Shown: positions 46,171-57,059 of the stretch, piece after piece
How positions within the stretch are numbered: the first letter of the stretch is position 1
Layout of the letters: the number at the start of each line of letters is the position of its first letter
Assembly: GCF_019393635.1 (NCBI RefSeq)
Contig: NC_057861.1
Coordinates: 80,111,327-80,175,326, forward strand
Length of the DNA stretch: 64,000 bases
Direction: 5' to 3'
DNA from: Dromiciops gliroides
Lineage: Eukaryota > Chordata > Mammalia > Microbiotheria > Microbiotheriidae
Notes under the pieces: generated by a model
The model's database searches: none
What the model was told of the DNA's origin: nothing
Seen by the model: the letters and a program-made list of their open reading frames with translations, nothing else
Program-made: the position numbers and the translations under genes

Positions 46171-47640
46171 TCATTTAGAGAAAGTCTGGGGAACCCGAGC
46201 CTCTCCTACAGGACATGTATCTTACTTGGTTACTAGAATAACAGATAGCTTAAGTTACATTTTTGATCCCTGAGTTTAAAAGGTATCCAGGCATTGATTT
46301 TTCAAGATGTTTTACAGATAGTGAAGTTCTGAAATAATGAAATAGATCACAGAAAGTATTATGAGTATGGTTTATAACCACCTCAAAGGTATCTTGGTTG
46401 AAAATATAAGATGGCAACAGGCATCTTTTATAGATAACTTTGTAAAGCAGATTACATTGTTACAGTGATACAGGCCTTGCAAAAAGTATAGAGGCTATAA
46501 GGTCTCTCTGTATTTATTGTTTATTGATTGCAAAAAGCATTTGGTCTACTAAAACCTTTGTTAAAAAAAAGTTTTAAAGGCCACATCCAACAATACATTT
46601 TTCATGTACATATTAAAATCACAGCAGATTCCACAAAAGATTCAACCAGAGACAACCTTATTCAATGATCTGCTCAGTATTAAAATCTAGTGAGGCATCA
46701 AAAAGGGAAATATATGTTTGAAAAAGGTGCTCTGTGGGGGCAGCTAGGTGGCGCAATGGATAAGGCACTAGCCTTGGATTCAGGAGGACCTGAGTTCAAA
46801 CCCAGCCTCAGACACTTACTAGCTGTGTGACCCTGGGCAAGTCACTTAAACCCCATTGCCCTGCAAAAAACCCCCAAAAAAACAAACAAAAAAAAAAGAA
46901 AAGAAAAGAAAAAGGTGCTCTGTTACTGTCATGGAAGATGTGCTGTGGAAAATATAAACAGATGTCATCCAGATGCTCCTATCTGAAGATACTATGCTAA
47001 CAGCATAGAAACTTGGAACACTGTAAGACCTCCAAAGCCATTCAAAAGAGATTGGCCTAGTATTCCACACAGGATAGAGAATACATATAATCCAGTTTAT
47101 GACATGCAGTTTAATGGGAGCCCATTGAGTTAGTCCATAAGTAGCTATGTCTTGGATAGGAAAAGTAGAGAGTCAATGAGCGGGATTCCAGAACTGAAAA
47201 TAAGGAGCTGGACCACATATGGTAAATAGTCACAGTATTTTCAGGTCCTGAGCTATTCCCTGTCATAAAAACCCATTTTTAAAAAATACCCACATTTTTT
47301 TCAGGAGCTACATAGAAGACCTAGGTTCAATGTCCCTTACACTCTTAGGGTCCTAGAAAACTTGCTAAAAATTACATTTCATACAAATTTCGATTTTGCA
47401 TCAATGCAAAATTTTTAGATGATGATTTCCCTATACTGATGAAATCACAGGTATGTATCCTCCCCAAAACCCCATTCTCTCACTGATGTTAAATATGGAA
47501 AATACAATCTCAGATCAAAATTGCAAATTAGCCAAATGAAAATGGAAAAATGCATGGAAGAAAAAAATACAAATGTGTGAGTACAAAGAAGCTATGGTGT
47601 TTTCAGAGAGGGCTTATGTTCCAGACTTGCCAAAAGAGAA
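46171..47640. other. intronic stretch, mostly unrecognised
   Basis: It has one SINE (46,736-46,912) and no recognisable exon. This is part of the interval where a KRAB-A exon would be expected. Confidence 0.4.
46736..46912 (+). mobile_element. marsupial CORE-SINE
   Basis: GGGGGCAGCTAGGTGGCGCA head and core. The middle lacks the TTAACAC segment, and the tail is A/C-rich. The TSD is AAAAAGGTGCTCTGT. Confidence 0.95.
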
Positions 47641-47845
47641 CCTCATCCTGCCTTTCTAATCCTGACTACCCCCTTTTTACAAGTCACTTTAGGATGCCAG
47701 ATATAGGGGTTGTAGAAGCCATCTAGATTAAGGGACTTGCTGAGGTCTCTTACACATAGTAAGTGGGATTCAAACCTAGGTTCTCAGACTAAATGCAGGG
47801 CTCCTTCTAAGGCAACATACTACTTCCTGTGAAATCGCGGTCTCC
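47641..47845. repeat. inverted duplication, left arm
   Basis: From CCTCATCCTGCCTTTCTAAT to GAAATCGCGGTCTCC. The reverse complement is at 48,989-49,198 with roughly nine of ten bases identical. It contains a MIR-like core, but the identity is far above what two old MIRs would share. Confidence 0.93.
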
Positions 47846-48337
47846 CAGTATTAGATTTGGAAGTTGGGTTGAAGTCCTCATTGGGGAATCGTACTAACTA
47901 CATAAAATATCTCCAAGGTCCTTTCCAACTTAAAATCCTATGATGACATCATGGAACACTCAGGTTTTTATGCTTCTGATGCATTTAAACACATCATGTC
48001 TTATGTCTCTCCTAGAGCATAATAAGTGTCAGGAACTGTGTCACTTTTAGACTTTGCAAGTACCCAGGGCTGGGCAGAGGGGGCCTACCAGAAATAGATA
48101 GCTGACAAATGTGTTGAAACTATTGTCATAATTATTTTCACACACCATGGAGGCACGTGTCTGTAGAAGCTCTGGGTCATAAGGGAGGCTTCTGTTCCTT
48201 TCAGAGGTGACTGGCTAGGGCTGGAATGTTGCCTTTCTTGCTGAGCTCACCCACAATTAGCTATTAGGCTTCTACAGTAGGTCTAAGGACAAACAACAGA
48301 AAAGATCCCTGGCCTGAGACTCAAGACTTGGTTTCTT

Positions 48338-48895
48338 TGTTTTTTTTAATAAACATTTTTTATTTAAAGTTCTGAGTTCCAAATTCTATCCCTCCTTCCC
48401 TCCCCCCTCCCTGAGACAGTAAGCAATCAGATATCTGTTATATATGTACAATTATGTAAAACATTACCATATTAGTCATTTGGTATAAGAAAACCTGAAT
48501 AAAAGAAAAAAGTGAAAAAGTGAAAAATAGCATGTCTGTGTTCAATCATTATCAGTTCTTTCTTTGGAGGTGGACAGTATGCTTCATCATTAATTCTTCG
48601 GGATTGTCTTGGATCATTATATTGCTGAGAACAGTCAAGTCATTCACAGTTCTTCATTGTGGACAACGTTCTGGTTCTGCTCACTTTACTATACATAAGT
48701 TCATACAAGTCTTTCCAGGCCTTTCTGAAATCATCCTGCTTGTCATTTCTTATAGCCCAATAATATTCCACTACAATCATATGCCACAGCTTGTTCAGCC
48801 ATTCTCCAATTGATAGGCATTCTTGTGTTTTCCAATTCTTAGCCACTACAAAAAGAGCTGCTATAAAGATTTTTGTACAAATAAGGACCTAGGGT
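48338..48895 (-). mobile_element. L1 3' end, reverse
   Basis: The plus strand starts with a T-run, then TTTATT and a C-rich block (CCTTCCCTCCCCCCTCCC), the reverse of an L1 3' UTR. The minus strand then reads, toward the 5' side, fragments of ORF2 C-terminus: MAKNWKTQECLSIGEWLNKL and FRKAWKDLYELMYSKVSRT. It sits between the two arms of the inverted duplication. Confidence 0.85.
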
Positions 48896-48988
48896 TCTTA
48901 AGGATATTGTTTGGGCTACTCAAGCAGGCAGTGATTGGATTACATGAGCTCTACATATTCCCTTCCAGCTCTAAGATTCTGATTACCA

Positions 48989-49198
48989 GGAGACCGCGAT
49001 TTCATAGGAAGCAGTATGTTGCCTTAGAAGGAGCCCTGCATTTAATCTGAGGACCCAGGTTTGAATCCCACTTACTATGTGTAAGAGATCTCAGCAAGTC
49101 CCTTAATCTTGATCTAGATGGCCTCTACAACCCCTATATCTGGCACCCTAAAATGACTTGTAAAAAGGGGTAGTCAGGATTAGAAAGGCAGGATGAGG
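48989..49198. repeat. inverted duplication, right arm
   Basis: Reads GGAGACCGCGATTTC to AGGCAGGATGAGG, the reverse complement of 47,641-47,845. The differences are scattered substitutions and one small insertion (about 7 bases near 49,111). Confidence 0.93.
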
Positions 49199-49199
49199 T

Positions 49200-49740
49200 C
49201 ATGGCTCTGGACTTGGAATAAGATCCAGTATAGAACTCTGGATCCAATTGTATGTGGCCACTATACTGTAAACTCTCAGATAGTTTTCACATGTGAAAAA
49301 GAGAAACAATGAGGGTCATACTTACACTACTGGCCTCATGGAGTTGTTCTGTAGAAAGCATTTGTAAACTCTGAAACACTATTTTTAAGAAAGGGATTTA
49401 ACACCATTATTGTTAAATGATCTCAAAGGTTACTTCGAGCTCTCATATTCTAAGATTCTAATTGCATCTGTGGGGCAAAAGATTCAGAGAATATGAAATT
49501 AAATTCTCCAAAAATGTGGCAGAAAAATGCACCCACTCAAGTCTTTGTGCATTCAAAGAAAAATCTATGATGATACGGAATGCAGGGGGTGGTAGTGAGA
49601 AGTCCTGGTAGGAGGAGTTGCCAGAGTTATGTGCCAGCCTGAGATAAGCACAATAGGCAGAGAGGAAAAGAGGAAAGGAGTAAAAAGGGTTTGAGGAAGG
49701 TAAGACAGACAGAAAAGAAAAAGGAAAAGAAATAAAATTA
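49200..49740. other. no gene recognised
   Basis: Contains MIR-like text (49,300-49,460) only. Confidence 0.35.
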
Positions 49741-49786
49741 GTCTGATGCTAATGCAGAAATATGTTTAATGTTATTATATTAACAA

Positions 49787-49790
<4 letters not shown>

Positions 49791-49836
<46 letters not shown>
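49791..49836. repeat. (TA)n microsatellite
   Basis: About 46 bases of TA repeats in the LINE 3' UTR. Confidence 0.97.
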
Positions 49837-49840
<4 letters not shown>

Positions 49841-49907
49841 TATATCAGATTACCTGCTGTCTAGGGGAGGGGGGAGGGAGGGAGAAGAATCTGAAATTGG
49901 AAAGCTT

Positions 49908-50063
49908 GTTTTTTTGTTTTGTTTTTTGGTGAGGCAATTGGGATTAAGTGACTTGCCCAGGGTCACACAGCTGGTAATTGTTAAGTGTCTGAGGCTGGAT
50001 TTGAACTCAGGTCCTCCTGAATCCAGGGCCGGTGCTCTATCCACTGCACCACCTAGCTGCCCC
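49908..50063 (-). mobile_element. marsupial CORE-SINE nested in a LINE 3' UTR
   Basis: GGTGAGGCAATTGGGA to CCACCTAGCTGCCCC. The TSD is GGAAAGCTTG. Confidence 0.95.
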
Positions 50064-50145
50064 GGAAAGCTTGTATAAACAAAAGTTGAGAACTATCTTT
50101 ACATGTAACGGGGAAAAAAATAAATAAAATACTTTATTAAAAAAA

Positions 50146-51125
50146 AAATAAGTTTGATGATATAGTGGCAGTTTATAGGAGAAGACAGTGAAAAAAGGAA
50201 GGCATATTGTACAGACATGGTCTCCTAGGGTTTGGTCAGAAAACTCATCAGGCCCAGGCCAGAGAGGTTAGCCATTGTCTTCTTGAGGATCTCTGAAGGA
50301 AGAAACTCTTTCAAGCTCCATCTGTGACCCACTTCAGAGTTTTATCAACCTCATCATCAAAACATTCCTGGTTGATGGGCTGTGGGAAGTCCAAGTGAGA
50401 AGGCAAGGGCTAAAAAAAACCCTGGAAGCTTGGTTGGAATAAACACAGTAAAAGTTTATGTTTATATAACACTTCTCGGAGCATTTTTTATATTCACTGT
50501 GCAACATAATCCTCACAAAAGCACCATGAGGGAGACAGGACAGGGATTCAATCAAACAAGATAACAAATGTAAAACTCTTTGCAAACCTGAAGGCTCTAT
50601 ATAAATTCTAGTTACTATTAGGATTATTCCTCCCATTTTACAGTTGAAGAAATGGAGTCTGGAGCCTCTAAAAGGTGAAGTAACTAAGTCAAGGTCACAC
50701 GACTACCTGTAGAAGCTGGCCTCCTTCTACCTACCCTTAGTCAAGTGCTTTCACTGCTATATATTGCTCACTAGGAGCCATAGATACTGGCAACAGTGAT
50801 CAAAAGGCTATGGAAGATGGACATGCAAGATTCCAATCTCTCTACACCTAGAGACACTTCAACTCACTGACTGGCCTTAAACTTGGAAGACATTCTCCTC
50901 AACCCCAAATCCTAAGCTTCCATCCAGACCTAGTTCAAATGTCCTTCACCCTCAAAAGTATTCTCAGCAGGTTTAACACTTTCTTCCCCTACATTCCAAT
51001 GCCATAGCACATATCACACTTCCCATTATAGGGTCAAGACTGTGTCTAATCCCCTTTGGATAATCCTTAACACAGAACACAGGGCCCAACACACAGCAAA
51101 TCTATCTAATAAATTAATTCATCAC
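50146..51125. mobile_element. unrecognised stretch, MIR (-) and L2 3' region (+)
   Basis: 50,146-50,440 shows nothing definite. 50,450-50,740 is a MIR (CCCATTTTACAGTTGAAGAA, AAGTCAAGGTCACACGAC). 50,850-51,125 is L2 (CTAGTTCAAATGTCC, GGGTCAAGACTGTGTC). Confidence 0.5.
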
Positions 51126-51129
51126 ACAT

Positions 51130-51640
51130 TCTGCATTGTGATCCTGACAGGAAACTTGTCTCTGACTCACAGAATCTCAAAGCTGAAATAGACCTGAGAA
51201 GACACCTGGTCTAACCAACATCTAAACAGGAATCCCTCTACAACAGGAGTTCTTAACCTTTTCTATGTCATAGATCTCACCCCGTGACCCCAGCAATCTG
51301 GTAGAATCTATTGCTGCCTTCTCTGAATGTTTTTAAATGTATAAAGTATATAGCATTACAAAGGAAAACAATCATACTAAAATAAAGATAGATATTTTTT
51401 CTCATTCAGGTTTACAGATCCCCTAAAACCTATCCATGGACCCCTGAGGGGGATGTGGATATTTCCTCTACAACATTCCTGACAAGGAACAAGTGAAGAG
51501 TTCCAGTGAAAGAGAATCAATTACTTCCTAAAGGAGCCTACTTCACTTCTGGACAAAACTAATTGTTAGCAACTTCTCCATTAAATCAAGCTAAAATTTG
51601 CTTTTTACAACATCTGCCTAGTGCTTCCAGTTCTTTCTCC
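51130..51640 (-). mobile_element. CR1/L3 3' fragment with unclassified repeat inside
   Basis: Antisense CR1/L3: ACAGAATCTCAAAGCTGAAA at the start and GGAGCCTACTTCACTTCTGG at the end. The unclassified repeat (family of 23,795) occupies 51,245-51,450. Confidence 0.6.
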
Positions 51641-51955
51641 TAGGGTCAAGTAAGGGGGCAGAATCAAGGTGGGGGAAAAGTACAGCCCATCTGCACCAAA
51701 CCTCCTCTATAAACCTCTAGAAAACCCATCAGATGTAATTCCTGATAGGTAAATCCAAGGGAAAAAAAAATCATGAAGAACAAGTTTAGAATTAAACGGT
51801 AGTTTTGTGGTTCTGACCCCAGGAACAGAGCAGGGTCTGCCTGCTGCGGAATAACCAGGGCAGAAATCACAGACCAATGGGGAGCCTGCAATTCAGTCCC
51901 CCTGAATCATCAGAGCTTCCCAGGGGGCTGACAGTAGTTGAATCCTATAGTAGTA
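51640..51955 (+). mobile_element. L1 5' UTR-like fragment
   Basis: CAGGGCAGAAATCACAGACC, GGGGAGCCTGCAATTCAG, CATCAGAGCTTCCCAGG, GGCTGACAG. A related but diverged segment lies at 53,090-53,165 (AACCAATGGAGCTTTC, GCTGGCTGACAG), so it is probably L1 leader sequence. Confidence 0.5.
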
Positions 51956-51959
51956 TATG

Positions 51960-52290
51960 GGAAAGGCTTCTTACAAAAGGTCCTTTCTACCCTTGTTGAT
52001 ATCCCTCGGACGGAACTCCTTATTTCCTTTGATGCTGCTACTCCCCCCGGTGCAGGCCCTCGTCATTTCACACCTGCACTACTGCAATTGCCTTCTAGCT
52101 GGTATTTCTTTCACCACCCTGGCCCATCCTGGGCTAAACTGCTGAAGTGCTCCTCTAAAAGAACAAGTCTGACCATGTTACTCCTCTACCCTATTCAGTA
52201 AACTCCACTGTCTCCCTATTCTCTCCAGGATCAAATAGAAAATACTGCTTGGTGTTCAACACCCTTTGTAACCTTGTCTCTGTGTCTTCA
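51960..52290 (+). mobile_element. L2-type ORF2/3' region
   Basis: CTCGTCATTTCACACCTGCA, CTACTGCAATTGCCTTCTAG, ACCATGTTACTCCTCTACCC, CTCCAGGATCAAATAG. This is the conserved L2 text of the reverse transcriptase C-terminus. Confidence 0.75.
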
Positions 52291-52690
52291 AGATAAAGCA
52301 AGGAGGCCAGTGTCACTGGATATCAGAGTATATGGAAGGGAGGAGGAAGGTGTAAGAAGACCAGAAAGGCAGAGAGGTGCTAGGTTATGAAGGGCTTTAA
52401 AAAAAAAGAACAGGGGGCAGCTAGGTGGTGCAGTGGATAAAGCACTGGCCTTGGATTCAGGAGGACCCGAGTTCAAAGCCTGCCTCAGACACTTGACACT
52501 TAACTAGCTGTGTGACCCTGGGCAAGTCACTTAACCCTCATTGACCTGCAAAAAAAAAAAATTAAAAAAAAAAGAACAGAATTTTATATTTGATCTTGGA
52601 GATAATAGGGAACCAGTGGAAATGATTAAATTGGGCAGGGGTGGGGGTGGGGGTGAGGGTGACACGATCAGACCAGCACTTTAGGAAAAT
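52290..52690. repeat. diverged repeat with SINE insertion
   Basis: 52,370-52,690 reads AGGGCTTTAAAA...TATTTGATCTTGGAGATAAT, GACACGATCAGACCAGCACT. This resembles the old dispersed repeat at 44.2 kb. The SINE at 52,413 interrupts it. Confidence 0.4.
52413..52572 (+). mobile_element. marsupial CORE-SINE
   Basis: GGGGGCAGCTAGGTGGTGCA head, full core, A tail. The TSD is AAAAAAGAACAG. Confidence 0.95.
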
Positions 52691-53620
52691 CAATCTGAAA
52701 ATCAAGTGGAGGACAGCCAACATGGCAGAGGAGTAGGAAGCAGTACAGGCAAACTCCTCTCCGCAAAACTCCTTCAAACAGATCTAGAAAATCAGGTTAA
52801 ATCCTGACAGAGAAATCCAGAAAAAAAGTCACAATGAGTTATTTGTCCGATACAGGTTGGCATAAGGAGACAGAGAAGTCTTCAGAAACTGGTAATGGGG
52901 AGGACAAGGAGCACATCGTTTGTAAAGCACACAAGTGCCTAGGGAGAGGCTGTGCACTAGGATAAGAGGAGGTCTCGGTGTATCAAGAAAGAAGGAAAGT
53001 CAGGAGTCAGCAGCAGTATGGCTCAGATCCCTTGAGCAAAGAGCACCTAGTTCCAGCACCTAGCCCAGCCTACAAAGGAAAAAGCAGGCCAGGAATCCCA
53101 AACCAAAGGGCAGCCTATAGTTGTGTCACTCTGAACCAATGGAGCTTTCTAGCTGGCTGACAGAACCTGAGTCAGGCAGCCTATTGTGACTTGGTCCCAA
53201 ACCCAAGTAAGAAATGTACAAAGCTCAGACAAAGAGAGAAACAGCCAGACTCTGTTCTAGATTAAGACCTTTTTGGGAGCACTGAAAGTTTACAGGTTCC
53301 TAGTCTTTCCCTGAGGTCCTGGATTAGGATAATGCTCAATACACCAAAAACAGCATCAATAGGACCAGCCCAGATCTTCCCTCCAGAAAGGTGGCAGAGC
53401 CCAGCCCCCAAAAGTTCAAAGTCAGGAAGTAGGCCGGAAGAATGAGAAAACAAAAAAAGAATCCTACCATAAAGAGTATGCTACCTATCTAAAGACAAAC
53501 TTACCATAAAACTGTGGTGACAGGAAAGCTCAAGACACAAATCTACAAGAGAATGACTCCAAAACACCCACAAACAAAGCCTCAAAGGAAAACAGTTTAG
53601 ACACAAACTCAACCACAATT
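52690..53620 (+). mobile_element. L1 5' UTR, possibly into ORF1 start
   Basis: It begins near GCCAACATGGCAGAGGAGTA, the type of sequence that opens marsupial L1 leaders, and continues through AGACAGAGAAGTCTTCAG, GAACCAATGGAGCTTTC and on to an A-rich stretch (53,540-53,620). No intact ORF1 is seen. Confidence 0.5.
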
Positions 53621-54050
53621 CTTGCCTCTAGGATCAAATACAAAATGCTCTTCTGTTTGGCAATCAAAACCTTTCATAAACTAGTCCCTTCCTATCTTTC
53701 TAGTCTTCTTACACCTTACTCCTGACATATACTCTTCAATCCAGGGAAACAAGATGCTCCATCTCTTGGGTTGGGGCATTTTCTCTGGCCATCTCTCATA
53801 CCTGGAATGCTCTTCCCCCTCAATTCCACTTACTGACTTCCTTGACAAATTCTAATTGGCCCCCAGCCAAGGGCACAGAAATTAAATTAAGTCCCAACTA
53901 AAATTCTATCTTTTACTAGAAGCTTTCTCCAATTCCTCTTCTTTTTTTTTTTTTTGGTGGGACAATGAGGGTCACACAGCCCAGCTCCTCTTACTTCTAG
54001 TGCCTTCTCTATGTTTTTCCTGTATATATGGTTCCAAAGGTTTGTCATGC
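53620..54050 (+). mobile_element. L2-type ORF2/3' region with a SINE scrap
   Basis: TAGGATCAAATACAAAATGC, CCTGGAATGCTCTTCCCCCT, ACTGACTTCCTTGACAAATT. At 53,941-53,981 there is a T-run plus GGTGGGACAATGAGGG joined to TCACACAGC, a SINE piece that has lost the TTAAGTGACTTGCCCAGGG segment and its head. Confidence 0.65.
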
Positions 54051-54102
54051 CGGGGTGGGAGTGGGGATAAGCTCCCACTCTCTATAAAATGCTCCAATAG
54101 TT

Positions 54103-54255
54103 GGGGCAGCTAGATGGCACAGTGGATAGAGCACCGGCCCTGGAGTCAGGAGTACCTGAGTTCAAATCCGGCCTCAGACACTTAACACTTACTAGCTGTG
54201 TGACCCTGGGCAAGTCACTTAACCCCAATTGCCTCACTAAAAAAAAAAAAAAAAT
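54103..54255 (+). mobile_element. marsupial CORE-SINE, near consensus
   Basis: GGGGCAGCTAGATGGCACAG through CCCCAATTGCCTCACTAAAA. The TSD AAAATGCTCCAATAG is exact. It is a good reference copy for this family. Confidence 0.96.
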
Positions 54256-54289
54256 GCTCCAATAGTGTGCATCTCAAATAGCCTCTGAT

Positions 54290-54890
54290 GACCAAAGCCC
54301 AACTCCTGGCCTTCTCGTAGCGGAACTGTTTCTACTAACAGGAGAAGGGGCGAATGCGAGTCACTGGCACTTTAAAAACCAGTCGCTTCGTGCAGGTGGG
54401 GCTCGTTAGCCTTGGCAGGCAACCCGCCTAGGGGAAGGAAACCCTGATTTTAAACCTCCGCTGCCTTGCGGCTATACCCATATATGGGAAAGGCTTTGGG
54501 AGTTAACCCTGAGGAAAAATCAGGAGTCGGAGTCCCTTAGGCAGTTGGATGTTGGACATCACATCCCTCTGGCAACTCCTGTGGCAGCACTGGTGCCAAA
54601 CTGTATTGGCTCTGCCTCTCCTTTGGATCCACCAGTGTTGCAAGGAGGGAAAACCTGCTGCATGGGCAACAGCTTGTTTTCCATATTGATCTGCCCAGGC
54701 CAGCGCCCTGGAGAGGACACTCCAGCTACTCCTCATAGGGTAGATACAACACAGGATGCAGCAGTTACCGGTTATAAGTCACTCGGGAGCTGCAGGTCCT
54801 GTATCGGACTGCACAGCCACACTGTTGCCTGTGGCTCTTCAGAGCGCTGATCCATGGTCGTCTGTGACTGGTGGAAGCCTACTATATAGG
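54290..54890. other. unidentified 0.6 kb block of unusual composition
   Basis: Complex, moderately GC-rich text (for example GAAGGGGCGAATGCGAG, AGGCAACCCGCCTAGGGGAA, TTGGATGTTGGACATCACAT, GGAGAGGACACTCCAGCTAC) with no match to the SINE, L1, L2, MIR or CR1 families of this window. Short open frames exist on both strands (101 codons plus, 77 codons minus) without domains I recognise. It may be the 5' part of a retroelement (RTE-type is one guess) or an old exapted element. The boundaries are those of flanking repeats. Confidence 0.4.
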
Positions 54891-55045
54891 ATGCTTTGTA
54901 TATATTAGTTTGCATGTTGTCTCCCCCATAAGATTGTAAGCTGTTTGCAGGCAAAAACTGTCTTTTGCCTCTTTTGTAACCCCAACACTGAGCACAGTGC
55001 TTGGCACAAGGTAGGTGCTTAATAAATGTTTATTGATTGACTACA
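54890..55045 (+). mobile_element. L2-type 3' end, well preserved
   Basis: TTTGCATGTTGTCTCCCCCA, GATTGTAAGCTGTTTGCAGG, ACAGTGCTTGGCACAAGGTA, AATAAATGTTTATTGATTGA. Confidence 0.8.
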
Positions 55046-55059
55046 CGTTTACTATGGGG

Positions 55060-55870
55060 TTTTCTTTTGTTCTCAGTTGGGGTGTGTGTGAGAAGGTATA
55101 TTTTTGCTTATTGAAAGGATGTACAGTGCAGGGAAAGACTTGAGAGAGGGAAATCAACCAGCAGGGCCTGAATAAAGGTGGTGGCAGTGTCAGAAGTGAG
55201 AACTGAAACATACAAGAGATTATATGAAGGTAGTATCAACAGAACTTGGTGACAGATTGGATATGTAGGAGTATATAATAGTGAGGAATCAAGGATTACA
55301 TCTAGATTAACAGCTTGGGAGACTGAAAAGATGGTAGTAACTTCCACACTAATAGATAAGTTAGGAAAAGGTGAGGGTTTGGGAATAAAGATAAGGAGTC
55401 CCGTTTTGGACATATTAAATTTACAATGTCTACGGGACAATGAGTTCAAGATATCCAATAGGCAGTAGGAATTATGACATTAGAGGTCAGGAGAGAAGTT
55501 AGATCTGGATAAACAGATCTAAGAATCATTTTCATAGAGATAATAATTGAATACATGGAAGCTGATGAGATCACTAAGAAAAATAGTACAGAGGGAGAGG
55601 AGGGTCCTGGACAGAGCCTTGGGCATGACCTAGAGAGGTAGATCCAACAAAGGAAACTGAGGAGTGGTCAGACATGTAGGAGGGGACCACAGTGTCAGAA
55701 AAACTTTGACAGGAGAGAGGATTAGGGAGGGAAAAAATGGTCAACAGTATCAAATGCTACAGAGGTATCAAGAAGGATGAGAATTGAGAAAAGGCTATTA
55801 GATTTGACAATTAGAAAATCACTGTTATTATAAAGATCAAGTTATAGAGGAAAAAGCTACCTGTTCAAAA
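55060..55870 (-). repeat. old dispersed repeat (same family as 44,230)
   Basis: GGTGACAGATTGGATATG, CCCGTTTTGGACATATTAAA, GAGATCACTAAGAAAAATAG, AGCCTTGGGCATGACC, CAGTATCAAATGCTACAG. The strand is given by analogy with the neighbouring reverse L2 at 44 kb. Confidence 0.45.
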
Positions 55871-56030
55871 CTACAGAGTAGCATTCTAACTAACTATAAG
55901 GAACTAGAAACAAGGTAAATATCCAACAGCTTATGAATATTTAGGATGGTATATCAATGTAATTACACAATGAATTCCAGAATTCCAGAATCAGAAGAGA
56001 TTCTAAAAGGTTACCTACTTCCATCTGAAC
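55870..56030. other. no recognised feature
   Basis: Nothing definite. Confidence 0.3.
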
Positions 56031-56037
56031 AAGCCTT

Positions 56038-56186
56038 TTTTTTTTTTTTAGTGAGGCAATTGGGGTTAAGTGACTTGCCCAGGGTCACACAGCTAGTAAG
56101 TGTTAAGTGTCTGAGGCTGGATTTGAACTCAGGTCCTCCTGACTCCAGGGCCCGTGCTCTATCCACTGCGCCACCTAGCTGCCCCT
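56038..56186 (-). mobile_element. marsupial CORE-SINE
   Basis: AGTGAGGCAATTGGGG to CCACCTAGCTGCCCC with a T-run. It stands head to head with the next SINE. Confidence 0.95.
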
Positions 56187-56189
56187 AAA

Positions 56190-56345
56190 GGGGGGAGGAC
56201 CTGAGTTCAAATCCAGCCTCAGACACTTAACACTTACTAGCTGTGTGACCCTGGGAAAGTCACTTAACCTCAACTGCCTCACCAAAAAACAAAAAAACAA
56301 CCCAACAACAACAAAAACCCCCCAAAACAAAAAAAAAACATTGAA
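56190..56345 (+). mobile_element. 5'-truncated CORE-SINE
   Basis: It starts at GGAGGACCTGAGTTCAAATC, so the first 50 or so bases of the head are missing. The tail is a long A/C mixture. Together with the SINE on the left it forms an inverted pair with only a few bases between. Confidence 0.93.
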
Positions 56346-56775
56346 GAGAACCCTTGACAAGGGGCCAATTAGAATTTGTCTGAAGACCTCCAGGGAAGTG
56401 GAAGTACTACTCTCTAAGGCTGTCATTATACTTCTGGATTTTGGAAGGCCCTAATTATTGAGAATGCAATTTGATCATATGAAGAATATTAGCAAATCTG
56501 CAAAGAGATCAAACTATGAAGAACCTGATCAATGTACTTACCTTCAACATAATGCCATGAATTTCTAACTACAAATATATAAAAGTAAAAATACATTAAA
56601 TACAGAGATAAATAGCCAGAGAATAGGAGAGGATATGTGAAAATTAATAAATAAGTTGTTATAGGCATAATGTACACAGAAATTAAATTTTTAAGCGAAA
56701 ATACAAGCATTTTGTACCATCTCTTCCAAATGGAAAGTGACCTAAGTATAAAAGGTCACATAAAAACCTGGAGGG
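56346..56775. other. no gene; CR1-like text then AT-rich DNA
   Basis: Weak CR1/L3-like words at 56,380-56,460. The rest is unrecognised. Confidence 0.3.
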
Positions 56776-56776
56776 A

Positions 56777-56940
56777 GGGGCAGCTAGGTGGTGCAGTGGA
56801 TAAAGCACTGGCCTTGGATTCAGGAGGACCTGAGTTCAAATCCAGCCTCAGATACTTGACACTAGCTGCATGACCCTGGGAAAGTCACTTAACCCTCATT
56901 GCCCTGCCCAAAACCAAAAAACCAACAAACAAAAAAAAAC
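56777..56940 (+). mobile_element. marsupial CORE-SINE
   Basis: GGGGCAGCTAGGTGGTGCAG head. A short deletion in the core (ACACTAGCTGCATGACC). A/C tail. Confidence 0.93.
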
Positions 56941-57059
56941 TTTGGAGGGAAAAGGATGAAAGTACCTTTAGTAACTATAACATAGAATGACAGAGATCAC
57001 AAAAGAGAAATCAAAAAGTTCTTGCATGATAAAATCAGTGCAGCTAGTATAAGAAAGGA

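Larger units (their letters stand above)
49745..50145 (+). mobile_element. LINE (L1-type) 3' UTR with poly(A), split by a SINE
   Basis: Same family as 720-951: ACCTATATCAGATTACCTGC, a G-rich block, AACAAAAGTTGAGAACTATC, AATAAA, poly(A). It has a long (TA)n run at 49,791-49,836. Confidence 0.7.
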
